From Desulforhopalus sp. (lineage in GTDB: Bacteria > Desulfobacterota > Desulfobulbia > Desulfobulbales > Desulfocapsaceae), in NCBI GenBank assembly GCA_023231425.1, contig JALNVI010000058.1, positions 1 through 17,740 of the forward strand: a stretch of DNA of 17,740 nt, given 5' to 3'. Of this stretch, positions 1 through 6,542 are shown piece by piece. Each line of letters starts with the position of its first letter. Position 1 is the stretch's first letter. The notes below the pieces were generated by a model. The model was not told the DNA's origin. It did no database searches and was given only the letters and a program-made list of their open reading frames with translations. The position numbers were made by a program, and so were the translations under genes.

Positions 1-320
1 AACCATTCTGTCAACACTTTTTATTCTCTGCCAATCGCTTATTCTGCAGTGCAGATTCACGGTCGACGAGTTAGCAATATTTATCATTTCTGATCCATCC
101 TGTCAACTCTTTTTCGAATCTCCGTGCAGAGTTTCTGTGGCGTTTTGCCCATGTTATCTGCAACGAAGGCGGGAATATACGTTACCCTGCCGCCCCCGTC
201 AACACCTTTTTAAAATCTAACCGTTATATTGCTTTTTAACCCGGTAAAGCACACTGCCGGAACCTGTCAAAAGTACCCGTAAAAGGCTGACATTCTGTTA
301 GCACAGACAGTACGCCCCGC
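1..320. other. Noncoding left edge with left-facing promoter motifs
   Basis: I see no convincing gene here. The region lies downstream of mtnP (which ends at 321 on the minus strand) and upstream of whatever lies left of the window. On the minus strand, AAAAAG-type tracts are followed by TTGAC at three places (-35 hexamers at 197-202, 101-106 and 9-14), spaced 92-96 bp apart. A fourth TTGACA, at 265-270, lacks the preceding A-rich tract. A small hairpin (TCTGT-GCTA-ACAGA, minus strand, around 300-313) follows the mtnP stop, but it has no adjacent T-run, so I do not call it a terminator. The apparent 81-codon minus-strand reading frame over 236-481 overlaps mtnP and is a shadow. Confidence 0.6.
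174..202 (-). promoter_or_regulatory. Putative sigma70 promoter reading left out of the window
   Basis: On the minus strand TTGACG (197-202) is followed after exactly 17 bp (180-196) by TATATT (174-179). These match the consensus hexamers at 5/6 each, and an A/T-rich stretch lies just upstream of the -35. It would start transcription near 167, heading off the left edge. The other two TTGACA motifs, at 101-106 and 9-14, share the A5G(N)GTTGAC context. The -10 of the first is poor, and the -10 of the second would lie outside the window. Tandem strong promoters of this kind often precede rRNA, tRNA or ribosomal protein operons, but the target is not visible. Confidence 0.5.
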
Positions 321-1082
321 TTATACCCCTCCAGACAACCCAATTTCTTTAACAGTACGGACCAACAGGTTTTTAATGTTATGTGCGTTATTATTAAAGA
401 CTTCAAGAATGTCCTCCCAGCTGACGACGACCTCCTCTTCTTTCCATGAATCGTAGTCGGTCGACATTGCCACACAGGCATAGGGAATCTTTAACTCATT
501 CGCCAGTGCGGCCTCTGGCGCTGTAGACATATTAACAAGGTCTGCCCCCCATATACGATACATCCTTGATTCGGCCACCGTCGAGAAGCGAGGTCCCTCT
601 ATAGTAATTACACAACCACGGGGGTGGGTTTTCAAACCAAGGTCCTGAGCGGCGCGATACAACTTTTGCCGTAACCCGGCATTAAAGGGATGGGCCATGG
701 CCGGATGCTGCATTCCCTCTTCAAAAGAATCAACAAAGCTGTTTTTGCGAAAACGAGTGAAATCGATGAACTGATCAAGAATAACAAGATCACCTCGAGC
801 TACATCTTCCCGCAAACTGCCACAGGCAGTGGTTGCCAGAATTACCGAAACCCCTGCCTCCTGAAGAGCCTTGAGATTTGCCCTGTTATTGACCTGTGTT
901 GGACTGTATTGGTGCCGCCTCCCGTGACGGGCAAGCAAGACCACCTGCACACCATCTATAGAGCCACAGGTAAGCGGGGAAGATGGCGCTCCATATTCCG
1001 TGGAAACTTCAATCTCTTCAAAATTCGCCAGCAGGCTGGGATCATCCAGCCCGGAGCCTCCAATAATTCCTATCTTGTCCAT
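321..1082 (-). CDS. mtnP: S-methyl-5'-thioadenosine phosphorylase
   Basis: Cytosolic phosphorylase that splits methylthioadenosine with phosphate into adenine and methylthioribose-1-phosphate, recycling the by-product of polyamine and other SAM-dependent reactions. The 253-aa protein fits the trimeric PNP/MTAP family. Visible motifs are GIIGGSGLDDP at 5-15, RHGRRH at 52-57 (phosphate site), TTACGSL at 84-90, EGPRFST at 162-168, NMS at 184-186 and STDYDSW at 207-213. The Asp pair of the TDYD motif is the usual mark of 6-aminopurine (adenine) specificity, so MTAP is preferred over guanosine/inosine phosphorylase or methylthioinosine phosphorylase. The ATG at 1082 has a good ribosome site (CAGGAGAG) 6-13 bases upstream. 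It appears monocistronic. A repeat element begins only 26 bp upstream, and a promoter-like pair inside that element faces this gene. The adenine product links it to the permease and deaminase genes at 14105-17201. Confidence 0.92.
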   Translation of the reverse strand: MDKIGIIGGSGLDDPSLLANFEEIEVSTEYGAPSSPLTCGSIDGVQVVLLARHGRRHQYSPTQVNNRANLKALQEAGVSVILATTACGSLREDVARGDLVILDQFIDFTRFRKNSFVDSFEEGMQHPAMAHPFNAGLRQKLYRAAQDLGLKTHPRGCVITIEGPRFSTVAESRMYRIWGADLVNMSTAPEAALANELKIPYACVAMSTDYDSWKEEEVVVSWEDILEVFNNNAHNIKNLLVRTVKEIGLSGGV

Positions 1083-1107
1083 AGTTTCTCTCCTGTTTCA
1101 GATCTTC

Positions 1108-1280
1108 AGGGGACATCTGATAATCGCCCCTCTTCTTCGTAACCGTAAAAAATTACCCTCCGACAAAGCGAGGAACGAGACGTCGAGGTAAGCGCTATAC
1201 TCCGACATCAAACATGGCTGCAATGAATTCCCTCCTGTTTCCCGAAGATGAACGAAATCCAAACTGTTTCAGGGTTCCCT
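1108..1280 (+). repeat. Dispersed intergenic element, copy 1
   Basis: A 173-bp copy of the five-member repeat family, in the mtnP/asd divergent gap. The left end AGGGGACATC and the right end GGGTTCCCT form imperfect inverted ends. The conserved 32-bp core (begins CCTCCGAC, ends CGTCGAGG) is at 1157-1188 and equals the consensus. The 5' part (1108-1160) shares CAGGRGACATC, ATAATCGCCC and CTTCGT with copy 5. The 3' part reads ATGAACGAAAT then GTTTCAGGG. The element orientation is defined by the core read on the plus strand. The left end lies 26 bp from the mtnP start codon, so the element must contribute to its promoter or leader. Confidence 0.88.
1120..1149 (-). promoter_or_regulatory. Element-borne promoter candidate for mtnP
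   Basis: On the minus strand TTTACG (1144-1149) and GATTAT (1120-1125) are 18 bp apart, inside repeat copy 1. Each matches the sigma70 consensus at 4/6. Transcription would begin near 1113, giving a leader of about 30 nt that includes the CAGGAGAG ribosome site. Copies 4 and 5 have the same hexamer geometry (TTGACT or TTGAAT, 18 bp, GATTAT). No better promoter was seen between the element and mtnP. This is inferred from sequence alone. Confidence 0.42.
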
Positions 1281-1416
1281 TTAATGGGGGATGCGAATAA
1301 TACCCTGACGAGGGGATCCCTGACTGTTTTTTCTCATGCAATATTACACAATATTTTGTACTGTTTTTGACTTCGCAGTCCTGCAGCATTATGCAAATAT
1401 TACAAAGGAGTATACC

Positions 1417-2535
1417 ATGTTAAAAGTTGGATTTATAGGATGGCGCGGCATGGTCGGGTCCGTCCTCATGGAGAGAATGCAGACCGAAAAGGATTTCCAG
1501 GGGTTTGAACCGACCTTCTTCACCACCTCTCAACGGGGCCAGGACGGGCCTGACATGGGCTCCGGAACCACTCCACTGGAAGACGCCCGGGATCTGGCGA
1601 AACTCTCTGATATGGATATTATTGTTTCCTGTCAGGGCGGCAGTTATACAACTGAAATTTTTCCTCAACTGAGGAAGCAGTGGGATGGCTACTGGATTGA
1701 TGCCGCTTCCACCCTGCGGATGAAGGACAACGCCGTTATCGTCCTTGATCCAGTTAATCGCAATGTCATTGAGAATGCACTGCAACGTGGTGTGAAAAAT
1801 TTTATCGGAGGGAACTGCACTGTTTCCCTGATGCTCATGGCACTGGGCGGTCTGTTCGAAAAGGGACTTATCGAGTGGATCAGTTCCATGACGTATCAGG
1901 CTGCCAGCGGCGCGGGGGCCAAAAATATGCGTGAGTTAATCTCGCAGATGGGTGCTCTGGAAAATGAGGTCCATGATCTCCTCGCCGACCCTGCCTCAGC
2001 CATTCTGACAATAGACAGTGCCATTACCTCCAAACTCAATGATGGCACCCTGCCTACCCGGAACTGGGGCGTGCCCCTCGCAGCCAGTCTTATCCCGTGG
2101 ATTGACGTCCCGGTAGAAAATGGCCAGTCGAAAGAGGAGTGGAAAGGCTATGCCGAAACCAATAAAATTCTCGGCAACAGTGCCAACAGCATGTTACCGG
2201 TCGACGGACTTTGCGTACGGGTAGGTTCCATGCGCTGCCACTCTCAGGCGTTTACGATTAAAATGACAAAAGACATTCCCGTTGCCGAGATTGAGCAGAT
2301 CCTCGCGGCGCACAATGACTGGGTTAAAGTTATTCCAAACGAAAGGGAAATCTCTTCAAAAGAGTTGACCCCTGCCGCCGTCGCCGGAACACTCAACGTC
2401 CCCATAGGCCGAATTCACAAAATGAAGATGGGTCCCGAATACCTTACCGCCTTTAGTGTCGGAGACCAGCTTCTCTGGGGAGCTGCAGAGCCGGTACGGC
2501 GGATGTTGAAAATTGCCATTGAGCATCTGCAATAG
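1417..2535 (+). CDS. asd: Aspartate-semialdehyde dehydrogenase
   Basis: NADPH-dependent reduction of aspartyl-4-phosphate to aspartate semialdehyde, the branch point to lysine/diaminopimelate, threonine and methionine. The 372-aa protein matches the long proteobacterial type (E. coli about 367 aa). Seen directly are the nucleotide-binding N-terminus VGFIGWRGMVGSVLMERM at 4-21, the catalytic Cys in GGNCTVSLML (Cys134), YQAASGAGA with Gln161, and the substrate Arg/His in SMRCHSQAF (Arg273, His275). The start is placed at ATG 1417 because AAAGGAG lies 6 bp upstream and homology begins there. The reading frame is open further upstream from 1336, but that part is noncoding leader. It is transcribed alone and converges on pyrD, sharing a hairpin terminator. 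A weak promoter (CTGACT at 1320, TATTAC 16 bp later) is possible. Confidence 0.95.
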   Translation: MLKVGFIGWRGMVGSVLMERMQTEKDFQGFEPTFFTTSQRGQDGPDMGSGTTPLEDARDLAKLSDMDIIVSCQGGSYTTEIFPQLRKQWDGYWIDAASTLRMKDNAVIVLDPVNRNVIENALQRGVKNFIGGNCTVSLMLMALGGLFEKGLIEWISSMTYQAASGAGAKNMRELISQMGALENEVHDLLADPASAILTIDSAITSKLNDGTLPTRNWGVPLAASLIPWIDVPVENGQSKEEWKGYAETNKILGNSANSMLPVDGLCVRVGSMRCHSQAFTIKMTKDIPVAEIEQILAAHNDWVKVIPNEREISSKELTPAAVAGTLNVPIGRIHKMKMGPEYLTAFSVGDQLLWGAAEPVRRMLKIAIEHLQ

Positions 2536-2553
2536 ATTCAATAGAGAATTATC

Positions 2554-2594
2554 AATAAGAGAGGCTGACGAGAAAACCGTCAACCTCTCTTATT
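2554..2594. terminator. Shared bidirectional hairpin terminator of asd and pyrD
   Basis: Seventeen-base arms (2554-2570 and 2578-2594) pair with one mismatch, AATAAGAGAGG being matched by CCTCTCTTATT, around a loop of seven bases. A TTATTTT run follows on the plus strand, the usual intrinsic-terminator signature for asd. The right arm overlaps the pyrD stop codon (2590-2592), so pyrD's last codons are part of the stem. The minus-strand side has a poorer T-run, so termination of the pyr operon here is less certain. Confidence 0.8.
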
Positions 2595-3492
2595 TTACAA
2601 TTCCGACAAGATCAGCAATATCTTCAACTCCCGTCTCCCGCATATAGCTCTCCACTCCCTCAAGAACCTGCATGGTTGCCTCAGGATTGAGCAAACTGGC
2701 TGTTCCCACAGCGATGGCCGTTGCTCCGGCAAGGATAAACTCTATGGCGTCCTCTCCTGTCATAATGCCCCCCATGCCGATAACAGGAAGCTTCACCGCC
2801 TGAGCCACCTGCCACACCATACGCACTGCTATCGGTTTGATGGCAGGCCCGGAAAGCCCCCCATGCTTCATCGACAGGATAAATTTCCTTTTCCAGATAT
2901 CGATACGGCTGCCCAGCAGTGTATTAATAAGGGATATGCCATCAGCCCCAGCGCCCTCAACCGCTCTGGCGATTTCAGTGATGTCACTCACGTTGGGACT
3001 AAGTTTTACGATAAGAGGTTGACGGGCGACTTTTTTCACAGCTGAAGTTACCGCCGCCGCAGCCTCCGCCTGTACTCCGAAAGCAACTCCCCCCTCCTTT
3101 ATATTGGGACAGGAGATATTCAGCTCCAGCAGGTCAACATCCTCACCGGCAAGTCTTTCTGCCACGGCCACATACTCGCTCACCGTCCTGCCGACGATAT
3201 TGACACATATCCGCGTATCAAACTGTCGCAGCCAGGGAATATCCTCAGCAATAAAATATTCCACTCCCGGATTCTGCAGCCCCACAGAGTTGATCATGCC
3301 CCCCCAGGTTTCGACAATACGCGGCGGCGGATTTCCAGCCCATGGAGTAGCAGCTACACCTTTAACCACCACGCAGCCAAGCCTGTTCAAATCAATCCAT
3401 GGCTCGAAATCCCGACCTGAGCCGAAAGTCCCCGAGGCAGTCATGACCGGATTTTTCAGCTCTACCCCAGCTATATTCACTGCAAGTTTCAT
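2590..3492 (-). CDS. pyrD: Dihydroorotate dehydrogenase, catalytic subunit (class 1B)
   Basis: FMN subunit that oxidises dihydroorotate to orotate, the fourth step of UMP synthesis. In class 1B the electrons pass through the PyrK subunit to NAD+. The protein is 300 aa, the normal length for this class. The TIM-barrel motifs are clear: MTASGTFG at 17-24, GNPPPRI at 53-59, INSVGLQNPG at 67-76, LNISCPN at 124-130 with the class 1 catalytic Cys128, IVKLSPNVSD with Lys163, and PVIGMGGIMTGEDA in the phosphate-binding C-terminal half. The catalytic Cys (not Ser) and the adjoining pyrK exclude the membrane class 2 enzyme. Its ATG overlaps the pyrK stop (ATGA, 4 bp), implying translational coupling and 1:1 subunit production. 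It is the last gene of the leftward pyrC-pyrE-pyrK-pyrD operon. Confidence 0.95.
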   Translation of the reverse strand: MKLAVNIAGVELKNPVMTASGTFGSGRDFEPWIDLNRLGCVVVKGVAATPWAGNPPPRIVETWGGMINSVGLQNPGVEYFIAEDIPWLRQFDTRICVNIVGRTVSEYVAVAERLAGEDVDLLELNISCPNIKEGGVAFGVQAEAAAAVTSAVKKVARQPLIVKLSPNVSDITEIARAVEGAGADGISLINTLLGSRIDIWKRKFILSMKHGGLSGPAIKPIAVRMVWQVAQAVKLPVIGMGGIMTGEDAIEFILAGATAIAVGTASLLNPEATMQVLEGVESYMRETGVEDIADLVGIVK

Positions 3493-4271
3493 TGAAACAA
3501 CACCTCTGCTGCCGGGAAAACCGGACCGTCTTTACACACTTTTTTATAGATAAATCCGCTCTCATTATCCGTAATAATTTTCGTAACACAGCCAACGCAG
3601 GCGCCAAAGCCACATCCCATCCGCTCCTCAAGGGAGAGTTGTGCTGGAATACCCTTCGCTTTCGCCCAGGTCTGAACCCCCTTGAGCATCGGCCCGGGTC
3701 CGCAGGCGAAGAGGGTATCTCCACTCAACGCCTCATGGTCAAGCAATTCAATCACATTGCCGGAAAATCCTTCTGTGCCACTGTCCGTGGCAATATGGAC
3801 AGTACCATAACGGGAAAGCTGCTCAACCAGGTACGACTGGCTGCGAAAACCACAGACCACATCCAGCTCCCAGCCTCGCGCTTTAAGCTGCTTTGCCAAT
3901 TCCACCATCGGAGGTGTACCAACCCCCCCGGAGACAAGCAGCGCCCTGCCCGGCTTTCCTTCAAGGGAAAAACCGTTCCCAAACGGACCAAGCAGATCAA
4001 TTAACCCTCCAGCCTGAAAGGTCGTAAACTCGGCTGTTCCCTTGCCGAGGACAGCATAGACAAGATGCAGTTTATCTTCATCAATCTCACAGACCGAAAT
4101 CGGTCGCGGCAGCAACCGGCCCTTATGCGAACAATACAGATTAACAAACTGCCCCGCTATCGGCCGATGCAAAATCTTTGGCCACTGCAGCACTATTTCA
4201 AAAATACCATCGGCAATCTGTCGATTCTGCAGAATTTTGCAGGCTGTCCGCCCTGCTCTCTTCTCAACCAT
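3489..4271 (-). CDS. pyrK: Dihydroorotate dehydrogenase electron-transfer subunit
   Basis: FAD and [2Fe-2S] subunit of the class 1B dihydroorotate dehydrogenase, passing electrons from PyrD's FMN to NAD+. The 260-aa protein has a ferredoxin-reductase-type layout. The FAD-domain motif RPISVCEID is at 56-64, the nucleotide-binding GGVGTPPM at 115-122 and CGPGPML at 190-196. The C-terminal iron-sulfur cysteines are C220, C225, C228 and C246 (C-x4-C-x2-C-x17-C). The chosen ATG at 4271 sits in TAATG with the pyrE stop. A longer in-frame version starting at 4313 would overlap pyrE by 43 bp and adds no family sequence. The tight overlaps on both sides suggest coupled translation. Confidence 0.94.
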   Translation of the reverse strand: MVEKRAGRTACKILQNRQIADGIFEIVLQWPKILHRPIAGQFVNLYCSHKGRLLPRPISVCEIDEDKLHLVYAVLGKGTAEFTTFQAGGLIDLLGPFGNGFSLEGKPGRALLVSGGVGTPPMVELAKQLKARGWELDVVCGFRSQSYLVEQLSRYGTVHIATDSGTEGFSGNVIELLDHEALSGDTLFACGPGPMLKGVQTWAKAKGIPAQLSLEERMGCGFGACVGCVTKIITDNESGFIYKKVCKDGPVFPAAEVLFQ

Positions 4272-4966
4272 TATTTCGCTATCTCCGTTACGCCACCGTG
4301 AGAACCACTCCACTCCAGCGGAGAGTTGAGGAATGCCTCAACTTCGTCCAGTGTCCTGGTATCGAAATATCCGCCTTTACGGCTTACTGCGAGAACGTCC
4401 CGCCAGGTGGCAAGCCAGTGCAGGGTGAGATCATGATTCTTCTTCAGATTACCGCAGACATCACTGAACATGTCATAATAAAAAATAACAATGGCATGTT
4501 GTACCTCAGCCTCCGCCTTGCGGATCGCCTCGGCAAAGAGAATCTTGCTGCCACCATCGGTGGTAAGATCCTCTACCAGCAACACCCGTTGTCCGGGGTG
4601 GATATCTCCTTCAATCTGCGCATCGCGTCCAAAACCTTTCGGCTTCTTCCGCACATACTGCATGGGAAGTTCCATCCGGTCGGCGATCCAGGCCGCGAAG
4701 GGAATTCCCGCCGTTTCGCCACCGGCCACCGCATCAAACTGTTCAAAACCAACTTCCTGATAGAGGGTTGCTACAGCAAAATCCATCAATGTCTTGCGAA
4801 TGCGCGGATAGGAGATGAGCTTGCGACAATCAATATAAACCGGACTCGCCAGCCCCGAAGTAAGGATAAAAGGCTTATCTGCCTGAAAGTGTACCGCTTT
4901 TATCTCCAGCAGCATTTTAGCGGTCAACTCTGCCATGGTGACAGAATCCTGAAGTGTATTATTCAT
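4271..4966 (-). CDS. pyrE: Orotate phosphoribosyltransferase
   Basis: Joins orotate to PRPP to form OMP, the fifth step of UMP synthesis. The 231-aa protein shows the type-I phosphoribosyltransferase signature RVLLVEDLTTDGGSK at 127-141 (acidic pair E132-D133 for PRPP/Mg). It also has YVRKKPKGFG at 104-113 (flexible loop with catalytic lysines) and SGLASPVYIDCRKL at 37-50. It resembles the somewhat longer PyrE form rather than the 213-aa E. coli form. The start at 4966 is supported by AAGGA five bases upstream. A longer open frame to 5020 would overlap the end of pyrC by 44 bp and lacks conserved sequence. It lies 10 bp after pyrC and overlaps the pyrK start by 1 bp. Confidence 0.94.
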   Translation of the reverse strand: MNNTLQDSVTMAELTAKMLLEIKAVHFQADKPFILTSGLASPVYIDCRKLISYPRIRKTLMDFAVATLYQEVGFEQFDAVAGGETAGIPFAAWIADRMELPMQYVRKKPKGFGRDAQIEGDIHPGQRVLLVEDLTTDGGSKILFAEAIRKAEAEVQHAIVIFYYDMFSDVCGNLKKNHDLTLHWLATWRDVLAVSRKGGYFDTRTLDEVEAFLNSPLEWSGSHGGVTEIAK

Positions 4967-4976
4967 GTTTTCCTTT

Positions 4977-6038
4977 TTATATAGTGTAGTTCCACCGGAG
5001 GGGAACATCCGGTGTTGCAAATGCTGTAATTATCCCTTCCTCTGATAAAATATCACCTGCAGGGAGGTCTGAATTGTCGGCTTCTTCTGAGCGGCAGAGG
5101 GAAATATTCTCCGTATTCTCAGAAACCCCGTAGAAAGAAGCCCCATACCGAGAGACAAAGCCTTCAAGCTTTTCAAGGGCATCTGCCTGATAAAAAACTT
5201 CGGCGAGGTAGAGTAAAGCACACCCGGCAGTGAAGCAGCCAGCACAGCCACAGGCACTCTCTTTAGCTGCACGCAGATGCGGTGCCGAATCAGAACCAAA
5301 GAAAAAATGCGGATCTCCGCCGGTCGCCGCCTGCACCAGTGCCAGTCGGTGTTCTTCCCGTTTGGCCACCGGCAGGCAGTAGTTGTGCGGTTTAATCCCG
5401 CCGACCAGCAGTGCATTTCGATTGATGACCAGGTGGTGCATGGTGATGGTCGCGGCCATCGTGGCTGTCTGCTCTCGAACGAAATCAACTCCCTGTTTTG
5501 TGGTAACATGTTCGAGTACAATCCGCAACTGCGGCAGCCGTTTTCGCAACGGCTCCAGCACCCGATCGATAAAAACTGCCTCGCGGTCAAAGATATCTAT
5601 GTCGGCGTCAACGACCTCTCCATGCACCATCAGTGGAATGTTTTTCAATGCCATTCTTTCCAGTACCGGCATCACCTTTGTAATACGGGTCACACCGCCA
5701 GCAGAATTAGTGGTGGCACCTGCGGGATACAGCTTGACCGCGGCCACTTCCGGACTCACGGCAACCCTGTCAATCTCTTCGACGGTGGTGTTATCAGTGA
5801 GATAGATACCCATCAGAGGCTGAAACTGCGGATTACTCTTCACGGCTGCCTGCAGGACTCGTTCGCGATAGGCAAGCGCTTTTTCCACGGTAGTCACCGG
5901 CGGCACAAGATTGGGCATTATCATCACCCGCCCGAAAAGGAAACTGCTGCACGGGGTGACTGCACGCAAAAGAGCACCGTCCCGCAAATGCAGATGCCAG
6001 TCATCCGGCCGGCGAATCGTTACTGTATTCTCCCTCAT
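4977..6038 (-). CDS. pyrC: Dihydroorotase (PyrC type)
   Basis: Zinc enzyme that cyclises carbamoyl-aspartate to dihydroorotate, the third step of UMP synthesis. The 353-aa protein matches the compact homodimeric class (E. coli 348 aa). All metal ligands are recognisable: DDWHLHLRDG with His15 and His17, KLYPAGATTN with the carboxylated Lys102, VHGE with His139, LEHVTT with His177 and FGSDSAPH with Asp250. A Cys-rich CGCAGCFTAGC at 263-273 is typical of this group. The start at 6038 has a strong GGAGG (6043-6047). As the first gene of the pyrC-E-K-D operon it faces yccS divergently across about 500 bp that include repeat copy 2. No clear promoter or pyrimidine attenuator was recognised upstream. 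Confidence 0.95.
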   Translation of the reverse strand: MRENTVTIRRPDDWHLHLRDGALLRAVTPCSSFLFGRVMIMPNLVPPVTTVEKALAYRERVLQAAVKSNPQFQPLMGIYLTDNTTVEEIDRVAVSPEVAAVKLYPAGATTNSAGGVTRITKVMPVLERMALKNIPLMVHGEVVDADIDIFDREAVFIDRVLEPLRKRLPQLRIVLEHVTTKQGVDFVREQTATMAATITMHHLVINRNALLVGGIKPHNYCLPVAKREEHRLALVQAATGGDPHFFFGSDSAPHLRAAKESACGCAGCFTAGCALLYLAEVFYQADALEKLEGFVSRYGASFYGVSENTENISLCRSEEADNSDLPAGDILSEEGIITAFATPDVPLRWNYTI

Positions 6039-6249
6039 ACTTCCTCCAGAATATATTCTTCACCGAGCACAAGATGGTTTATCTCAAGGTACCCTAATGT
6101 CACAGTTCAAGGCAGTCAATGGTGGCGAACTCATGCCTGTCGAGGTTGTGCGGTCAGCAGTTCCAGCCCTTCAGGTCGATAATCACACCACACAGGAATA
6201 TCTCTGCTGGAAAAACAACAATTTTCAACACACTGAAATCCGGCTCATA
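6039..6249. other. Leader/promoter region of the pyr operon, nothing specific
   Basis: A noncoding stretch between the pyrC start and repeat copy 2. It must hold the pyr operon promoter, but I find no convincing TTGACA/TATAAT pair on the minus strand. I also see no terminator-antiterminator hairpin with a T-run that would indicate UTP-sensitive attenuation. The sequence TCAAGGTACCCT at 6084-6095 resembles the right end of the dispersed element (the same string ends copy 2 at 6409), and it may be a remnant of another copy. An open plus-strand frame crosses this region into the repeat (ATG 6097 to 6414), but it shows no protein-like family features. Confidence 0.5.
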
Positions 6250-6409
6250 AGGGAATATCGAAGAAGAGTCTCCTCTTCCTGGTTACCGTCAAAAAATTAT
6301 CCTCCGACAAAGCGAGGAACGAGACGTCGAGATATCAACAACATGACCTTGACAAAGTTACTTCTGTCCCTCGAGTATGAACGAAATACAAGCTGTTTCA
6401 AGGTACCCT
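6250..6409 (+). repeat. Dispersed intergenic element, copy 2 (internally deleted)
   Basis: A 160-bp copy between pyrC and yccS. It begins AGGGAATATCGA and ends TTTCAAGGTACCCT, giving imperfect inverted ends. The core at 6301-6332 differs from consensus only in its last base. Compared with copies 3 and 4 it lacks about 17 bp directly after the core (the GTAAGCGCTATACTCCG segment). It retains CTCGAGTATGAACG and AATACAAGCTGTTTCAAGG at the 3' side. The -35-like TTGACG (minus strand, 6287-6292) persists, but the GATTAT box found in copies 1, 4 and 5 is absent. Confidence 0.85.
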
Positions 6410-6496
6410 TCTGACTGAAGTCTTTCCAGCTTCTTCATAAGTGGGGTATATTAACGATTAACGCGAGTCAGATTTGGTCCGCAGTCCCGGGGGAGG

Positions 6497-6532
6497 ATGG
6501 CTTTGCAGAGAGAAACCTTTTCATTTTTTTAA
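6497..6532 (+). CDS. Possible 11-codon leader ORF before yccS
   Basis: An ATG preceded directly by GGGGGAGG opens an 11-codon frame (MALQRETFSFF) that ends in TAA inside a T7A8 run, 10 bp before the yccS ATG. The ribosome-site match is good, but its spacing to the ATG is too short to be ideal. The frame differs from that of yccS. It could be a translated leader or simply chance; there is no homology to judge by. Confidence 0.2.
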   Translation: MALQRETFSFF

Positions 6533-6542
6533 AAAAAATACA

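Noticed and set aside
1195..1389. Short frames ending in similar peptides (FDVGV-, FDIEV-, ARNETSR-like) at several places
   Set aside because: They are translations of the dispersed repeat, not related genes; starts differ and coding signals are missing.
1367..1395. TTGACT with a possible -10 (TATGCA) just upstream of asd
   Set aside because: Transcription would start on the ribosome site, leaving almost no leader, and the -10 is poor.
1336..1416. 27-residue N-terminal extension of asd
   Set aside because: Family homology and a well-spaced AAAGGAG both point to ATG 1417.
6039..6249. Pyrimidine-responsive attenuator or PyrR site upstream of pyrC
   Set aside because: No terminator/antiterminator pair with a T-run and no PyrR-type anti-terminator loop could be seen.
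6097..6414. Plus-strand open frame of about 106 codons running through repeat copy 2
   Set aside because: Its second half is repeat sequence whose counterpart in other copies is interrupted; no ribosome site and no protein-like motifs.
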